This document shows, piece by piece, positions 1 to 9,236 of a DNA stretch of 64,000 nucleotides (positions are counted from its first letter, which is position 1; each line of letters starts with the position of its first letter). The stretch is from Orbus sasakiae. GTDB taxonomy: Bacteria; Pseudomonadota; Gammaproteobacteria; Enterobacterales; Orbaceae. A model generated the notes under the pieces. The model was not told the DNA's origin, made no database searches, and was given only the letters and a program-made list of their open reading frames with translations. The translations under genes and the position numbers were made by a program. The stretch is taken from the NCBI RefSeq assembly GCF_039542345.1, contig NZ_BAABHY010000001.1:682001-746000 (forward strand), in the 5' to 3' direction.

Positions 1-477
1 AAAATATTGACACCTGATGCATTTCATTCCGTTTCATTTTCCGTTGATGATGCAACGGCGTATTACTTATTCTATGAAAGCTGTAGCCAATTAAACCTGA
101 CAGAACCTCAAAAAGTGGAGTTAGTTTTAAATGCGATTGTTGCTGCTAATTTTATAAAACCACAAATGCCAAAGAGTTGGTATTTTGTGCAGCAACCCAT
201 GTTATTTACCCCTAGTTTTGGTGAAGTTGTAGAAGCACAAGTTCAAGATACGGGTCAATTAGTCAATTTATTCGTTGTTGAAGCAGGAATCAGTGCATCA
301 GTTTGTCTAATCACTGAACCTAATGTCATGATGGCTGGCAAACACTTTAATATGGCGGATGTGGTTAAAGTGATGAATGATCGTCTTGCTTCTAAACATC
401 AACGCATAAACATAACAGCAGGCACACATGAAGATGACGATGAATCTGTCATCAATCTATTTTATCAAGTCTGTTAA
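1..477 (+). CDS. Hypothetical protein, 5' end outside the window
   Basis: The reading frame is open from the first base, and the first in-window start candidate is only a TTG at base 7, so the gene almost certainly begins upstream. About 158 codons are visible, ending in TAA. The visible part looks like a soluble alpha/beta protein: no signal peptide, no long hydrophobic segment, and an acidic run (EDDDE) close to the C-terminus. I do not recognise the family. It is followed by a strong hairpin at 541-567 and faces the convergent gene ycbX. Confidence is for its being a real gene; no function is proposed. Confidence 0.6.
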   Translation, partial: KILTPDAFHSVSFSVDDATAYYLFYESCSQLNLTEPQKVELVLNAIVAANFIKPQMPKSWYFVQQPMLFTPSFGEVVEAQVQDTGQLVNLFVVEAGISASVCLITEPNVMMAGKHFNMADVVKVMNDRLASKHQRINITAGTHEDDDESVINLFYQVC

Positions 478-540
478 TTATTAACCAAATTGTTGTAGTG
501 GCAATACAAATCTATGGTTTGTTAAAAATAATAATGAAGC

Positions 541-567
541 AAATGCCGGTCCATGGAGCCGGCATTT
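541..567. terminator. Hairpin terminator between convergent genes
   Basis: Arms AAATGCCGG and CCGGCATTT (9 bp) enclose a 9-base loop and are followed on the + strand by ATATTTTA. The hairpin sits 64 bases after the first gene and 6 bases before the stop of ycbX on the other strand, so it probably ends both transcripts. Confidence 0.75.
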
Positions 568-572
568 ATATT

Positions 573-1697
573 TTACTCATCGGTTTGATTAATTCGTTTC
601 AACTTTATGTGTGATGTTTTAGGTACGCAGCTACATGCTAAAATACGGTTATTTCGCCTAATTGCAGATTGCGTCATTGGTACGACATCTCCCTCAATTA
701 ACTCCACCTGACATCGCCCGCAAATACCGGTTCGACAAGAATACGGAATTTCAATATCATGCTGTTCTAATTGTTCTAATAATGGCTGCTGATTATTGCC
801 CGTAAAAGAAATCGATTCAAAATTGACTTGGCATGGTTGTGCTTTCGTTATATCTTCTCTTGGAAATGATTTTATATAGTTCTTGGCGGTTTGCCTTTCT
901 AATATTTCAATTTTATCATTCACTGATATTACGCCACAGTTTCGCGCTATCATATTGATGCCGAAATCAATATCACCTTGCTCATCTTGCCTAAAATAAC
1001 GTAATGTTTTTAGTGGTTCATTGTCAGGGTAATATTGATGGGTAGTTAAATTGACGCGCGTCATTACACAACGGCTACATGGCTTAACTAAGTCAAAAAT
1101 AATATGACCAATCTTGATTGTTTTCCAGCCGTCCTCAGCAAAGGGGAGTGCGCCGTCAATAATAATGTTACCGCGAAATTGCGTAATACTCAGTTTTTCA
1201 GGGCATTGTTGTTGCAAATAGTTAAATGATGCGGTATTTAGTAGCAGATAAGGGTAGCCATCAGCAAAAGCCAACGGTGTCGCTGGATAGCGTTTTACCA
1301 CACGATCTGGCAATTGGCCAATCCAGCGTAGTTGTACATCTTTATGCAAAAACTCACTCAAAAAACGATTCACACTGATTGATGCAATATGTGACGTAAA
1401 CTGGTTTCCCCAAACTTCAGTAGGCTCCTGGGTTGCAGAAAAGTCACTATAGTTAACTTGTATACTTTTTTGATGGTTCAATGTGATTAAAACACCCAAT
1501 GAATTTAATGTGGTTTTTAGCTGTAATAGTTGTGGCGTTTCACGGGCAGTGATAAATGAGCCATCAGGTTCACTGACCATAAAAATACGATCATGCTTTA
1601 GCCCTGTTAAAAGTGCCTCACTAGATTGTAACGCAATACCTTGCATTGATTTAATAGGGTGGATATAGAGTTGATTAACAAAGACCATAATATTCAC
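573..1697 (-). CDS. ycbX: YcbX-like MOSC domain protein with C-terminal 2Fe-2S ferredoxin domain
   Basis: 374 residues, close to the E. coli YcbX length. The N-terminal MOSC beta-barrel motif is visible (IHPIKSMQG, then GLKHDRIFMV), followed by the MOSC domain with a Cys-containing KPCSRC motif. The C-terminal ferredoxin domain carries the plant-type cluster ligands C321-x4-C326-x2-C329 and a fourth Cys at 355 or 357. In E. coli YcbX belongs to the molybdenum-cofactor-dependent pathway that detoxifies N-hydroxylated base analogues, with the MOSC domain binding cofactor and the ferredoxin domain passing electrons. The first start is GTG at 1697; an ATG three codons later (1688) is equally possible. 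It is a single gene, convergent with the preceding one. It adds to the molybdenum theme of this window (fdhD, Mol transporter). Confidence 0.9.
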   Translation of the reverse strand: MNIMVFVNQLYIHPIKSMQGIALQSSEALLTGLKHDRIFMVSEPDGSFITARETPQLLQLKTTLNSLGVLITLNHQKSIQVNYSDFSATQEPTEVWGNQFTSHIASISVNRFLSEFLHKDVQLRWIGQLPDRVVKRYPATPLAFADGYPYLLLNTASFNYLQQQCPEKLSITQFRGNIIIDGALPFAEDGWKTIKIGHIIFDLVKPCSRCVMTRVNLTTHQYYPDNEPLKTLRYFRQDEQGDIDFGINMIARNCGVISVNDKIEILERQTAKNYIKSFPREDITKAQPCQVNFESISFTGNNQQPLLEQLEQHDIEIPYSCRTGICGRCQVELIEGDVVPMTQSAIRRNNRILACSCVPKTSHIKLKRINQTDE

Positions 1698-2225
1698 AAA
1701 AGCAAAAAAATAGGCAATTAGTATAACGTTAATTAGACTTAAGTGGTAAGAAGAGTTTTATGTCTATTTCACAAGGGTAACGTTTTATAATGGGTATTAA
1801 ACATTAATTATTGTATAACAACTAAACATTATGCAGATAATCAATCATCGAATAGCAGATCATAATATCATTAGAACCTTAAAATTAGGTACGAGAAAAA
1901 TATTAATGGTTTAGCGTAAAATTTGCGATTAATAATGGACATAGCCATAATTTTAGTGTAAATTGCATTTGTCTCGATTGAGATTCCTCTCTATCTATCC
2001 ACCAAGTTGAATAATGATAGTGCTCAGCGTTAGTGGACAGTGCAATATTATAATACAATTAAGTAATATCAAAGTTTATTAAATTAAGTTAAACCTTTTT
2101 TATTGCATAAAGAGATGACAATTTAGGTTATTCATTGTGTTGGTCGATCCAAAAATTTAACCAGCATGAATATAAATAAAATTAAATTATACATATCAAA
2201 ATTACCCTCAAGAATCTAATAAATT
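1698..2225 (+). promoter_or_regulatory. Long AT-rich leader between ycbX and rho
   Basis: About 530 bases without a convincing gene separate the divergent ycbX and rho genes. Rho genes in relatives carry a long untranslated leader used for autogenous, Rho-dependent attenuation, and the spacing fits that. There is no clear intrinsic terminator inside. The only small frames are very short, for example a TTG-initiated 8-codon frame near 2008, and show no similarity I recognise to the E. coli rho leader peptide. Weak -10-like boxes occur, but none is decisive. Confidence 0.4.
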
Positions 2226-3488
2226 ATGAATCTAACTGAATTAAAAACAAAACCGGTATCTGAGCTCGTCGCGCTTGGTGAAAAAACAATGGGGCTTGAA
2301 AATTTAGCCCGTCTACGCAAACAAGACATTATTTTCGCAATTTTAAAACAGCACGCTAAAAGTGGTGAAGACATTTTTGGTGATGGTGTGCTTGAAATTT
2401 TGCAAGATGGTTTTGGTTTTTTACGTTCAGCTGACAGTTCATATTTAGCTGGGCCTGATGATATTTATGTTTCGCCAAGCCAGATCAGACGATTCAATTT
2501 AAGAACGGGTGATACAATTTCAGGAAAGATACGCCCCCCTAAAGAAGGTGAACGCTATTTTGCCTTATTAAAAGTCAATGAAGTTAACCACGACAAACCA
2601 GAAGACGCCCGCAATAAAATCCTTTTTGAAAACTTAACACCACTGCATGCAAACTCAAGACTTCGTATGGAACGCGGTAACGGTTCGACTGAAGATTTAA
2701 CCACACGAGTTTTAGACTTAGCTTCGCCAATTGGTAAAGGTCAACGTGGTTTGATTGTTGCGCCACCAAAAGCGGGTAAAACCATGTTGCTACAAAACAT
2801 TGCACAAAGTTTAGCGACTAACTATCCTGAGTGTGAGTTAATGGTTTTATTAATTGATGAACGTCCTGAAGAAGTAACAGAAATGCAGCGTTTAGTTAAA
2901 GGTGAAGTTATTGCCTCAACATTTGATGAACCCGCTGCGCGTCACGTTCAAGTTGCTGAAATGGTGATTGAACGTGCTAAACGTCTTGTAGAACACAAAA
3001 AAGATGTCATTATTTTGTTAGACTCGATTACACGTCTTGCTCGTGCTTATAATACTGTCGCGCCATCTTCTGGTAAAGTATTAACGGGCGGTGTTGATGC
3101 GAATGCCTTACATCGTCCAAAACGTTTCTTTGGTGCTGCGCGTAATGTTGAAGAAGGCGGTAGCTTAACGATTATAGCAACAGCATTGGTTGATACTGGT
3201 TCAAAAATGGATGAAGTGATTTATGAAGAGTTTAAAGGTACCGGTAATATGGAACTTCATTTGTCGCGTAAAATTGCTGAACGTCGTGTCTTCCCTGCGA
3301 TTGACTTTAATCGTTCTGGTACGCGTAAAGAAGAGTTAATGACCTCTCCTGATGAATTACAAAAAATGTGGATTCTGCGTAAGATTCTTAACCCAATGGG
3401 TGAAATTGATGCGATGGAATTCCTAATTGATAAATTATCTATGACCAAAACCAACGAAGAATTCTTCGATATGATGAAACGTTCATAA
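2226..3488 (+). CDS. rho: Transcription termination factor Rho
   Basis: 420 residues, nearly identical in layout to E. coli Rho (419). In order: the N-terminal helical domain (MNLTELKTKPVSELVALGE), the OB-fold RNA-binding domain with the GFGFLRS motif at about residues 60-67, then the hexameric RecA-type ATPase. Walker A is APPKAGKTM with the lysine near residue 182, followed by LLIDERPEEV and the Walker B ILLDSITRLARAY. The Q/R loop regions GGVDANALHRPKRFFGAARN and FKGTGNMEL are intact. Rho loads on C-rich untranslated RNA and pulls RNA polymerase off the template. The gene is monocistronic, with its own leader and a strong intrinsic terminator. Confidence 0.98.
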   Translation: MNLTELKTKPVSELVALGEKTMGLENLARLRKQDIIFAILKQHAKSGEDIFGDGVLEILQDGFGFLRSADSSYLAGPDDIYVSPSQIRRFNLRTGDTISGKIRPPKEGERYFALLKVNEVNHDKPEDARNKILFENLTPLHANSRLRMERGNGSTEDLTTRVLDLASPIGKGQRGLIVAPPKAGKTMLLQNIAQSLATNYPECELMVLLIDERPEEVTEMQRLVKGEVIASTFDEPAARHVQVAEMVIERAKRLVEHKKDVIILLDSITRLARAYNTVAPSSGKVLTGGVDANALHRPKRFFGAARNVEEGGSLTIIATALVDTGSKMDEVIYEEFKGTGNMELHLSRKIAERRVFPAIDFNRSGTRKEELMTSPDELQKMWILRKILNPMGEIDAMEFLIDKLSMTKTNEEFFDMMKRS

Positions 3489-3543
3489 GCCTTATCAATT
3501 GGAAAAAGAGTTAATAATTTAACAAATTGATTTTTATATAGAA

Positions 3544-3576
3544 AAAAAAGCTGCTAAATTTAAGCAGCTTTTTTTA
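3544..3576 (+). terminator. Rho gene intrinsic terminator
   Basis: AAAAAAGCTGCT pairs with AGCAGCTTTTTT around a 7-base loop, followed by a T run. It lies 55 bases after the rho stop. Confidence 0.9.
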
Positions 3577-3649
3577 TTTGTCTAAGTATGGTTTAATAAC
3601 CAAGTGAATTTATCAACGATTAAGCGAATAGAACAATAAGAGGTTTAAC

Positions 3650-5071
3650 ATGTCTAAGCAAGAAATTGGTGTCATTGGAATGGCTGTTATGGGCCGTAAT
3701 TTAGCATTGAATATTGAAAGCCGTGGTTATTCAGTTTCAATTTATAACCGTTCTAAAGACAAAACCGATGAGGTAATGGCAGAGCATCCTGGTAAACAGC
3801 TTGTTCCTTATTATACACTACCTGATTTTGTTAATTCATTAGAAAAACCTCGACGTATTTTGATTATGGTTCAAGCGGGTCGCGGTACAGATGCGGTTAT
3901 TGATGAGCTTAAACCTTTACTTGATAAAGGCGATATTATTATTGATGGAGGAAATGCTTATTTTGAAGATACCATTCGACGCAATAAAGCATTATCTGAA
4001 GCAGGTTTTAACTTTATTGGTGCCGGTGTATCTGGCGGTGAAGAAGGCGCATTAAAAGGACCTTCAATCATGCCGGGAGGTCAAAAAGAAGCCTACCAAC
4101 TGGTTGCTCCAATCCTCGAAAAAATTGCGGCTGAAGTTAATGGCGAACCTTGTGTCGCGTATATTGGTCCAAATGGTGCGGGTCATTATGTTAAAATGGC
4201 ACACAATGGTATCGAATATGGCGATATGCAGTTAATTGCGGAAAGTTATTCATTATTAAAACATGCAGCCGGTTTAACGAATGATGAAATCGCTGCGGTA
4301 TTTAGTGAATGGAATAAAGGCGAACTCAACAGTTACTTAATTGAAATTACTGCTGACATCTTTAAACATAAAGAACCGTCTGGCATTCATTTAGTCGATG
4401 TGATTCTTGATGCTGCGGGTAATAAAGGAACGGGGAAATGGACAAGCCAAAGTGCGTTAGATTTAGGTGAGCCATTATCGTTAATTACAGAGTCTGTTTT
4501 TGCTCGTTATTTATCTGCTATTAAAGATCAGCGCGTTGCTGCTGCTAAACTACTAAGTGGTCCACAGACCGCAATCGAAAGTGATAATAAAGCTGAACTT
4601 ATTGAAAAAATTCGTAAAGCCCTTTACATGGGTAAAATCATTTCTTATGCACAAGGTTTTGCTCAATTAAAAGCAGCTTCACAACACTATAGCTGGTCAC
4701 TCAATTATGGCGAGATTGCTAAAATCTTTAGAGCTGGCTGTATTATTCGTGCTCAATTTTTACAGAAAATAACCGAAGCGTATGAAAGCGAAGAAGAAGT
4801 GGTTAACTTATTGTTGACGCCTTACTTTAAGCAAACAGTTGAAGCTTATCAACAATCATTACGTGATGTGGTTTCATTTGCTGTACAACATGGTATTCCA
4901 GTGCCGACGCTGTCAGCGGCGATTGCTTATTACGATAGCTATCGTAGTGCAGTATTACCTGCAAACCTAATTCAAGCTCAGCGCGATTATTTTGGTGCGC
5001 ATACTTACCAACGCACCGATAAAGAGGGTGTGTTCCATACTGATTGGATGGGAATTGAAGGGAAAAAATAA
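3650..5071 (+). CDS. gnd: 6-phosphogluconate dehydrogenase, decarboxylating
   Basis: 473 residues, the usual length of the family. The NADP-binding Rossmann motif GVIGMAVMGRNLAL is at the N-terminus, followed by NRS at residues 34-36. The substrate-binding signature IDGGNAYFEDT, the GAGVSGGEEGA loop and the catalytic-site stretch KMAHNGIEYGDM are all present. The all-alpha C-terminal domain includes NKGTGKWTSQSALDLG. It oxidises 6-phosphogluconate to ribulose 5-phosphate with release of CO2, making NADPH in the oxidative pentose phosphate pathway. It starts 74 bases after the rho terminator with AGAGG upstream of the ATG, and ends at its own terminator, so it is probably a single-gene unit. 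Confidence 0.97.
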   Translation: MSKQEIGVIGMAVMGRNLALNIESRGYSVSIYNRSKDKTDEVMAEHPGKQLVPYYTLPDFVNSLEKPRRILIMVQAGRGTDAVIDELKPLLDKGDIIIDGGNAYFEDTIRRNKALSEAGFNFIGAGVSGGEEGALKGPSIMPGGQKEAYQLVAPILEKIAAEVNGEPCVAYIGPNGAGHYVKMAHNGIEYGDMQLIAESYSLLKHAAGLTNDEIAAVFSEWNKGELNSYLIEITADIFKHKEPSGIHLVDVILDAAGNKGTGKWTSQSALDLGEPLSLITESVFARYLSAIKDQRVAAAKLLSGPQTAIESDNKAELIEKIRKALYMGKIISYAQGFAQLKAASQHYSWSLNYGEIAKIFRAGCIIRAQFLQKITEAYESEEEVVNLLLTPYFKQTVEAYQQSLRDVVSFAVQHGIPVPTLSAAIAYYDSYRSAVLPANLIQAQRDYFGAHTYQRTDKEGVFHTDWMGIEGKK

Positions 5072-5085
5072 GTTATATACAAAGT

Positions 5086-5112
5086 AAAAGGCGACCCAGG
5101 TCGCCTTTTTTT
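5086..5112 (+). terminator. gnd intrinsic terminator
   Basis: AAAAGGCGACC pairs with GGTCGCCTTTT around a 2-base centre (CA), so the real loop is slightly larger. A T run follows. It lies 15 bases after the gnd stop. Confidence 0.9.
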
Positions 5113-5162
5113 ATACTGTAATTACCGATTATGATAATTTTTTAACGAAACGCTCTGTTTAA

Positions 5163-5711
5163 TTAGCCAAATAATGTTTCTAGCCATTGAACACCAAAGG
5201 CGCCCGGTGCTAACATGACAAAAGCCCAAACAGGGGCAGATGTCACATTTGCGATATTAAATTTTAAGTTAGGCATGTGCATCGCCCCTGCAATTAACGG
5301 CACAACGGCACGTAGCGGCCCGAAAAAACGACCAATAAATACCCCCATCAAACCATAACGATGAAAGAATTGTTCTGCACGGTATACTGTTTTGGGGTGT
5401 TTGTTCAACGGCCATGAATTGATGATTTTTTCATGATAATGTTTACCAAGCCAGTATGAGACCCAGTCCCCGACAATTGCACCCGCAGATGCGGCTAATA
5501 GCGTTGGGATAAATGGAATAAGGTCGGCACCAATTAACGCTCCCGTTCCTAATAAAATAGCGGTGGCAGGGATAAGCAACGAGACAATTGCTAAGGATTC
5601 ACCAAACGCTAAAAGAAAAATAATCGGTAGTGCCCAAACTTGGTGATTTTTAATAAACTCCATAATAATTTGGGTAATTTCTTGTAATGACATGCTAATA
5701 GCACTCTCCAT
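5163..5711 (-). CDS. DedA family inner membrane protein
   Basis: 182 residues with several hydrophobic segments (about residues 27-50, 55-75, 130-150 and 155-178). DedA hallmarks are visible: the E-x3-A-I-V-S-L-L-I-P segment, GAIVGDWVSYWLGK, and the conserved arginine motif GRFFGPLRAVVPLIAG. DedA proteins act in the inner membrane, and members have been linked to lipid carrier (undecaprenyl phosphate) or phospholipid translocation and to envelope stress tolerance. Which paralogue this is cannot be told from sequence alone. An alternative start at Met7 (5693) would drop only MESAIS. It stands alone, divergent from fdhD with 156 bases between. Confidence 0.88.
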   Translation of the reverse strand: MESAISMSLQEITQIIMEFIKNHQVWALPIIFLLAFGESLAIVSLLIPATAILLGTGALIGADLIPFIPTLLAASAGAIVGDWVSYWLGKHYHEKIINSWPLNKHPKTVYRAEQFFHRYGLMGVFIGRFFGPLRAVVPLIAGAMHMPNLKFNIANVTSAPVWAFVMLAPGAFGVQWLETLFG

Positions 5712-5867
5712 GTTTTAAACAAACTTGCCAGTTAACGAAGTTGTTTGGTTAAGGTTAATCCGTTTGCAAATAGATTGCGATTCCTTTATCTTAATCATCT
5801 ATTTTACAATAAGCAAAACCAAATTATATAAAGAATATTTAAAGAATTTATGCAATAAGGGTAAATT

Positions 5868-6668
5868 ATGGTTGAGGTGTGTAAATCACTGAGTGTGACA
5901 AAATTTCAAGAGAGTAAACTGCAATCTACACAAAATGATGTAATCGCTGTCGAGATGCCGGTTGCCTTAGTTTATAATGGTATTTCTCATGTCGTCATGA
6001 TGGCAACACCAAAAGACTTAGAGAATTTTGCCTTGGGATTTTCATTAACAGAAGGTATCATCCAGGATCCTAGTGAGATATATGGTATTGATATTGAGCA
6101 AACGACCAAAGGCATTCAAGTACAAATAGAACTATCGTCGCGTCGTTTTAGTGCCTTAAAAGAAAAACGCCGTAATCTTACCGGTCGTACTGGCTGTGGT
6201 ATTTGTGGAACAGAGCAGATTGACGAAGTATGCAAAGTACTGCCTTATTTAAAGACTCGCACCAAACTATCATTAGCTGATTTTAAAGAAAGCTTACATT
6301 ATTTAAAACAGGTACAGGTTGTCGGTCAACAAACTGGCTGCACGCATGCGGCTGTTTGGCTTAATAATAGCGGGCAATTTCTGGCAGGCTTTGAAGATAT
6401 CGGCCGTCATGTTGCTTTAGATAAACTACTAGGTTATAGAGCTAAGCAAACTGTACAAGATGGCATTATTGTTGTCTCAAGTCGTGCAAGTTATGAGATG
6501 GTTCAAAAGGTGGCAAATTGCGGTGTTGAGGTTTTATTTGCTGTGTCTGCCGCAACGTCCATGGCCGTAAATATGGCTGAACAATGCAATTTAACCCTGG
6601 TGGGTTTTTTCCGCGGTGAAAAAGGGGTGATCTACGCTGGCCATCAACGATTAACAATAGATAAATAA
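5868..6668 (+). CDS. fdhD: Formate dehydrogenase accessory sulfurtransferase FdhD
   Basis: 266 residues. The diagnostic motif TGRTGCGICGTEQ gives the sulfur-relay cysteines C110 and C113, equivalent to the two conserved cysteines of E. coli FdhD. GCTHAAVWL, EDIGRHVALDKLLG and SSRASYEM are also typical. FdhD moves sulfur from IscS to the molybdenum cofactor of formate dehydrogenase, which is needed for activity, and acts in the cytoplasm. No formate dehydrogenase structural gene is in this window. It is followed after 11 bases by a PhzF-family gene on the same strand and probably shares its transcript. Confidence 0.96.
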   Translation: MVEVCKSLSVTKFQESKLQSTQNDVIAVEMPVALVYNGISHVVMMATPKDLENFALGFSLTEGIIQDPSEIYGIDIEQTTKGIQVQIELSSRRFSALKEKRRNLTGRTGCGICGTEQIDEVCKVLPYLKTRTKLSLADFKESLHYLKQVQVVGQQTGCTHAAVWLNNSGQFLAGFEDIGRHVALDKLLGYRAKQTVQDGIIVVSSRASYEMVQKVANCGVEVLFAVSAATSMAVNMAEQCNLTLVGFFRGEKGVIYAGHQRLTIDK

Positions 6669-6679
6669 TAAGGTTAATA

Positions 6680-7531
6680 ATGCAATATTATCATGTTGAT
6701 GTATTTTCTCATTTGCCTCTTATGGGTAATGGTTTAACCGTTGTATTACCCGCGTCTCCTATTAGCCAAGATGTCATGCAAAGTATGACTCAAGAATTTA
6801 AACAATTTGAAAGTATTTTTATTACACCAGCACAAAACGATGATCACTTCATTGCTCGGATTTTTACGGTTGAAGAAGAATTACAATTTGCGGGTCACCC
6901 GGTGATTGGCGCTGCAGCGGTGATTCATCACCATTTTTTTAATGAACAAGCACAAAAAATAATTTACCTTCAACTTGGGGAACGGATTATTTCGGTTCAT
7001 TCTCAAAAACATGCTCAATTTTATACCGCGGTGATGAACCAAGGAAAGGCGCAGTTTATCAATTTGGTTGAATCATCTTATCGGAAACCAATTGCACATT
7101 CACTCAGTTTGCAAGTATCCGATCTGGATGAAACACTTCCTATTGAAGTTGTTTCAACGGGATTACCTTATTTATTAGTCCCGGTAAAATCATCATTAGC
7201 TCAGGTAAAGATAAATCACGCTAACTATCATCAATTTTTGGCGCAATTTAATGCTAAATTTGTTTATGTTTTTAATTCCACAACGTTAGAATGCCGTACT
7301 TGGGATAATCAAGGACTTGTTGAAGATGTTGCAACAGGAAGTGCGGCCGGGCCTTTAGCAGCATATTTGGTGAAAAATAAGCGAGCAAGTTATAACCAAC
7401 CCATTCGATTGCAACAAGGCAAATATGCTAACCGACCATCAACGATTCATGCCCAAGTTGATAAACAAACAGAAAATATTACTATTGAAGGTGATGTGAG
7501 TTTTTTTGCTAAGGGGGATATCTTTAATTGA
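6680..7531 (+). CDS. PhzF family isomerase/epimerase-like protein
   Basis: 283 residues, the normal size for PhzF-family proteins (two-lobed diaminopimelate-epimerase fold). Visible motifs: N-terminal YHVDVFS, the catalytic-glutamate region FKQFESIFI (Glu44, matching the essential Glu45 of PhzF), FAGHPVIGAAAV, and the C-terminal glycine-rich signature EDVATGSAAGPLAAYL. The usual N-terminal GNP triplet reads GNG here. True PhzF isomerises a phenazine precursor, but most relatives outside phenazine clusters have no known substrate, and there are no phenazine genes nearby. An AAGG box lies just ahead of the ATG, and the gene sits 11 bases after fdhD. Confidence 0.9.
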   Translation: MQYYHVDVFSHLPLMGNGLTVVLPASPISQDVMQSMTQEFKQFESIFITPAQNDDHFIARIFTVEEELQFAGHPVIGAAAVIHHHFFNEQAQKIIYLQLGERIISVHSQKHAQFYTAVMNQGKAQFINLVESSYRKPIAHSLSLQVSDLDETLPIEVVSTGLPYLLVPVKSSLAQVKINHANYHQFLAQFNAKFVYVFNSTTLECRTWDNQGLVEDVATGSAAGPLAAYLVKNKRASYNQPIRLQQGKYANRPSTIHAQVDKQTENITIEGDVSFFAKGDIFN

Positions 7532-7562
7532 TATGTGTTTTCTGTATATGATTAATAATCAA

Positions 7563-7602
7563 AAGATATATTGACGGATAAAGCGGTTCGCCAATATATC
7601 TT
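7563..7602. terminator. Inverted repeat between convergent phzF-like and HMG-CoA reductase genes
   Basis: Arms AAGATATATTG and CAATATATCTT (11 bp) enclose an 18-base loop that can fold further. It lies in the 93-base gap between two convergent genes, so a bidirectional terminator is likely. There is no long T run. Confidence 0.5.
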
Positions 7603-7624
7603 GTCATAAGTTTATATCTGATGT

Positions 7625-8893
7625 TTATTTAGAATATTGCTGTAATAACTCTTGAGCATACTCTAAACGTACTTTTTTCTCGGCAACCATTTGCTTAACG
7701 ATTTTTTCAAGTATTTCGCCTTTTGCGCCCGCAACGCTTGCAATATTACGCGCATGCAGTGACATATGTCCTTTTTGGATACCATCTGTTGCGAGTGCTC
7801 TAATCGCAGCGAGGTTTTGCGCAAGCCCAACCGCTGCAATAACGCCGCCTAGTTCATAAGATGATGTGACGCCCAAAATTTTAATTGCAACTTTAGCCAC
7901 TGGGTGAATTTTGGTTGCACCGCCGACTAAACCAACTGCCATAGGAACTTCGATGGTACCCGTTAAATCGCCGTTATGATCTTTTTCCCAAGTTGTTAAA
8001 GAAGTATATCGCCCCGAGATACTGGCGTAAGCATGTGCACCCGATTCAATGGCACGAGTATCATTACCGGTTGCCATAACAACTGGCGTGATACCATTCA
8101 TGATTCCCTTATTATGGGTTACCGCTCTAAATGGATCGGCTTCAGCAAAAGCATAGGCAGACAAGACTTTATCAACCACTTCCTCACCACCAATATCTTC
8201 TTTTGCAATGGTGACACGGGCTCTTGCTAAACGATAAATGGCAAGATTAGATAAAATTCGTAGCGCTGCTTTGCCTTTTGTTAACTCTTCCAAAAATGGC
8301 GCAACCGCTTCAGCCATCGTATTGACAGCATTCGCCCCCATCGCATCTAGCGTATTGACTTTGAGATGAACAACAACCATGCTACCAATTAATTTAGAGT
8401 CGACAATACGCGTTTCAACATCTAATGCACCCCCACCATGTTTAATTAATACAGGGTCTTGGGCATTACAGATATCAATAATTTTTTGTTTGTTTTCAGC
8501 AATAATAATGCTGGCATGATGCGGGTTGACCAAATCGGTTAATTGGATTTGTGAAATCATGACCGTACCCGACATGCTGGTATGGAATCCACCTTTAGCG
8601 CGTGCCATTTTAGCAGCATTACTTGCCGCGGCAACAACTGAGGCTTCTTCTGTTACCATTGGGATAACATAGTCTTTGCCATTAATGATAAAATTTGTCG
8701 CGACGGCGAGTGGTAATGAAAAACGGCCGATCACATTTTCAATCATATTATTGCTGATTTCTTCTGTTAATGAATTTGGATCGGCAATAATATTTTTTTC
8801 TTCTGCAGTAAGATCAGCAAACTGACTTATTAGATCACGGCGCTCTGCCACTGAATTTTTATAAAAACCTGAATATTGACTACTTTTTTTCAT
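7625..8893 (-). CDS. mvaA: Hydroxymethylglutaryl-CoA reductase, class II (degradative type)
   Basis: 422 residues, the size of Pseudomonas mevalonii HMG-CoA reductase (428). Key class II elements are in order: GRFSLPLAVATNF, the catalytic Glu in TEEASVVAAAS (residues 82-83), GGFHTSMSG, the lysine region EADPFRAVTHNKGIMNGI, the Asp in ATGNDTRAIE, and the catalytic His in SLHARNIA (His380, matching His381). Class II enzymes interconvert mevalonate and HMG-CoA; in P. mevalonii the direction is mevalonate oxidation with NAD. Gammaproteobacteria normally make isoprenoids by the MEP route, and no other mevalonate-pathway gene is nearby, so a catabolic role is likely (inference). It is the last gene of a three-gene operon after the two AtuA-type genes, with a good AGAGGG ribosome site. 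Confidence 0.93.
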   Translation of the reverse strand: MKKSSQYSGFYKNSVAERRDLISQFADLTAEEKNIIADPNSLTEEISNNMIENVIGRFSLPLAVATNFIINGKDYVIPMVTEEASVVAAASNAAKMARAKGGFHTSMSGTVMISQIQLTDLVNPHHASIIIAENKQKIIDICNAQDPVLIKHGGGALDVETRIVDSKLIGSMVVVHLKVNTLDAMGANAVNTMAEAVAPFLEELTKGKAALRILSNLAIYRLARARVTIAKEDIGGEEVVDKVLSAYAFAEADPFRAVTHNKGIMNGITPVVMATGNDTRAIESGAHAYASISGRYTSLTTWEKDHNGDLTGTIEVPMAVGLVGGATKIHPVAKVAIKILGVTSSYELGGVIAAVGLAQNLAAIRALATDGIQKGHMSLHARNIASVAGAKGEILEKIVKQMVAEKKVRLEYAQELLQQYSK

Positions 8894-8911
8894 TTCAAAT
8901 CCCTCTTGAAT

Positions 8912-9235
8912 TTATTCGATTTCCAATTTCATTCGCATTAAAGCAGATCCCATTGATTTGCCTAATGTATCCATACGAAGTGATAACGTCGCACCGCCAC
9001 CTAAGGCATGCTTCATCACGAAGTTTAAACCACATAAGGTGTCCACTTCATAGCGCGTAATATCCCCTTTTACCATTTCGCCAAAATGGTGTTTAACGCG
9101 TTCTGTCGTTAACAGCGATTTTAGCAGTGGATAGTCTTTGGGATCCCTAGCATAAACACAAATATTACTGGTATCGCCTTTATCACCGGAGCGGCCATGT
9201 GCAATATCTTTTAAATAAATTGTTTTTTTAGACAT
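8912..9235 (-). CDS. AtuA-like C-terminal (ferredoxin-fold) domain protein
   Basis: 107 residues corresponding to the C-terminal ferredoxin-fold domain found at the end of full-length AtuA proteins. Characteristic motifs are AHGRSGDKGDTSNICVYARD, a central ERVKHHFGE, LCGLNFVMKHALGGG and the closing GSALMRMKLEI. Here the domain is encoded separately from the N-terminal part, whose stop codon lies one base upstream of this ATG, so the two chains are probably made together and form one complex. AtuA-family proteins occur in acyclic terpene and branched-acid catabolic clusters, and their reaction is not established. It lies 18 bases upstream of HMG-CoA reductase in the same operon. Confidence 0.85.
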   Translation of the reverse strand: MSKKTIYLKDIAHGRSGDKGDTSNICVYARDPKDYPLLKSLLTTERVKHHFGEMVKGDITRYEVDTLCGLNFVMKHALGGGATLSLRMDTLGKSMGSALMRMKLEIE

Positions 9236-9236
9236 C

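Noticed and set aside
1698..2225. Possible RNA gene or riboswitch in the rho leader
   Set aside because: No paired structure strong enough to name; long rho leaders are expected for autoregulation.
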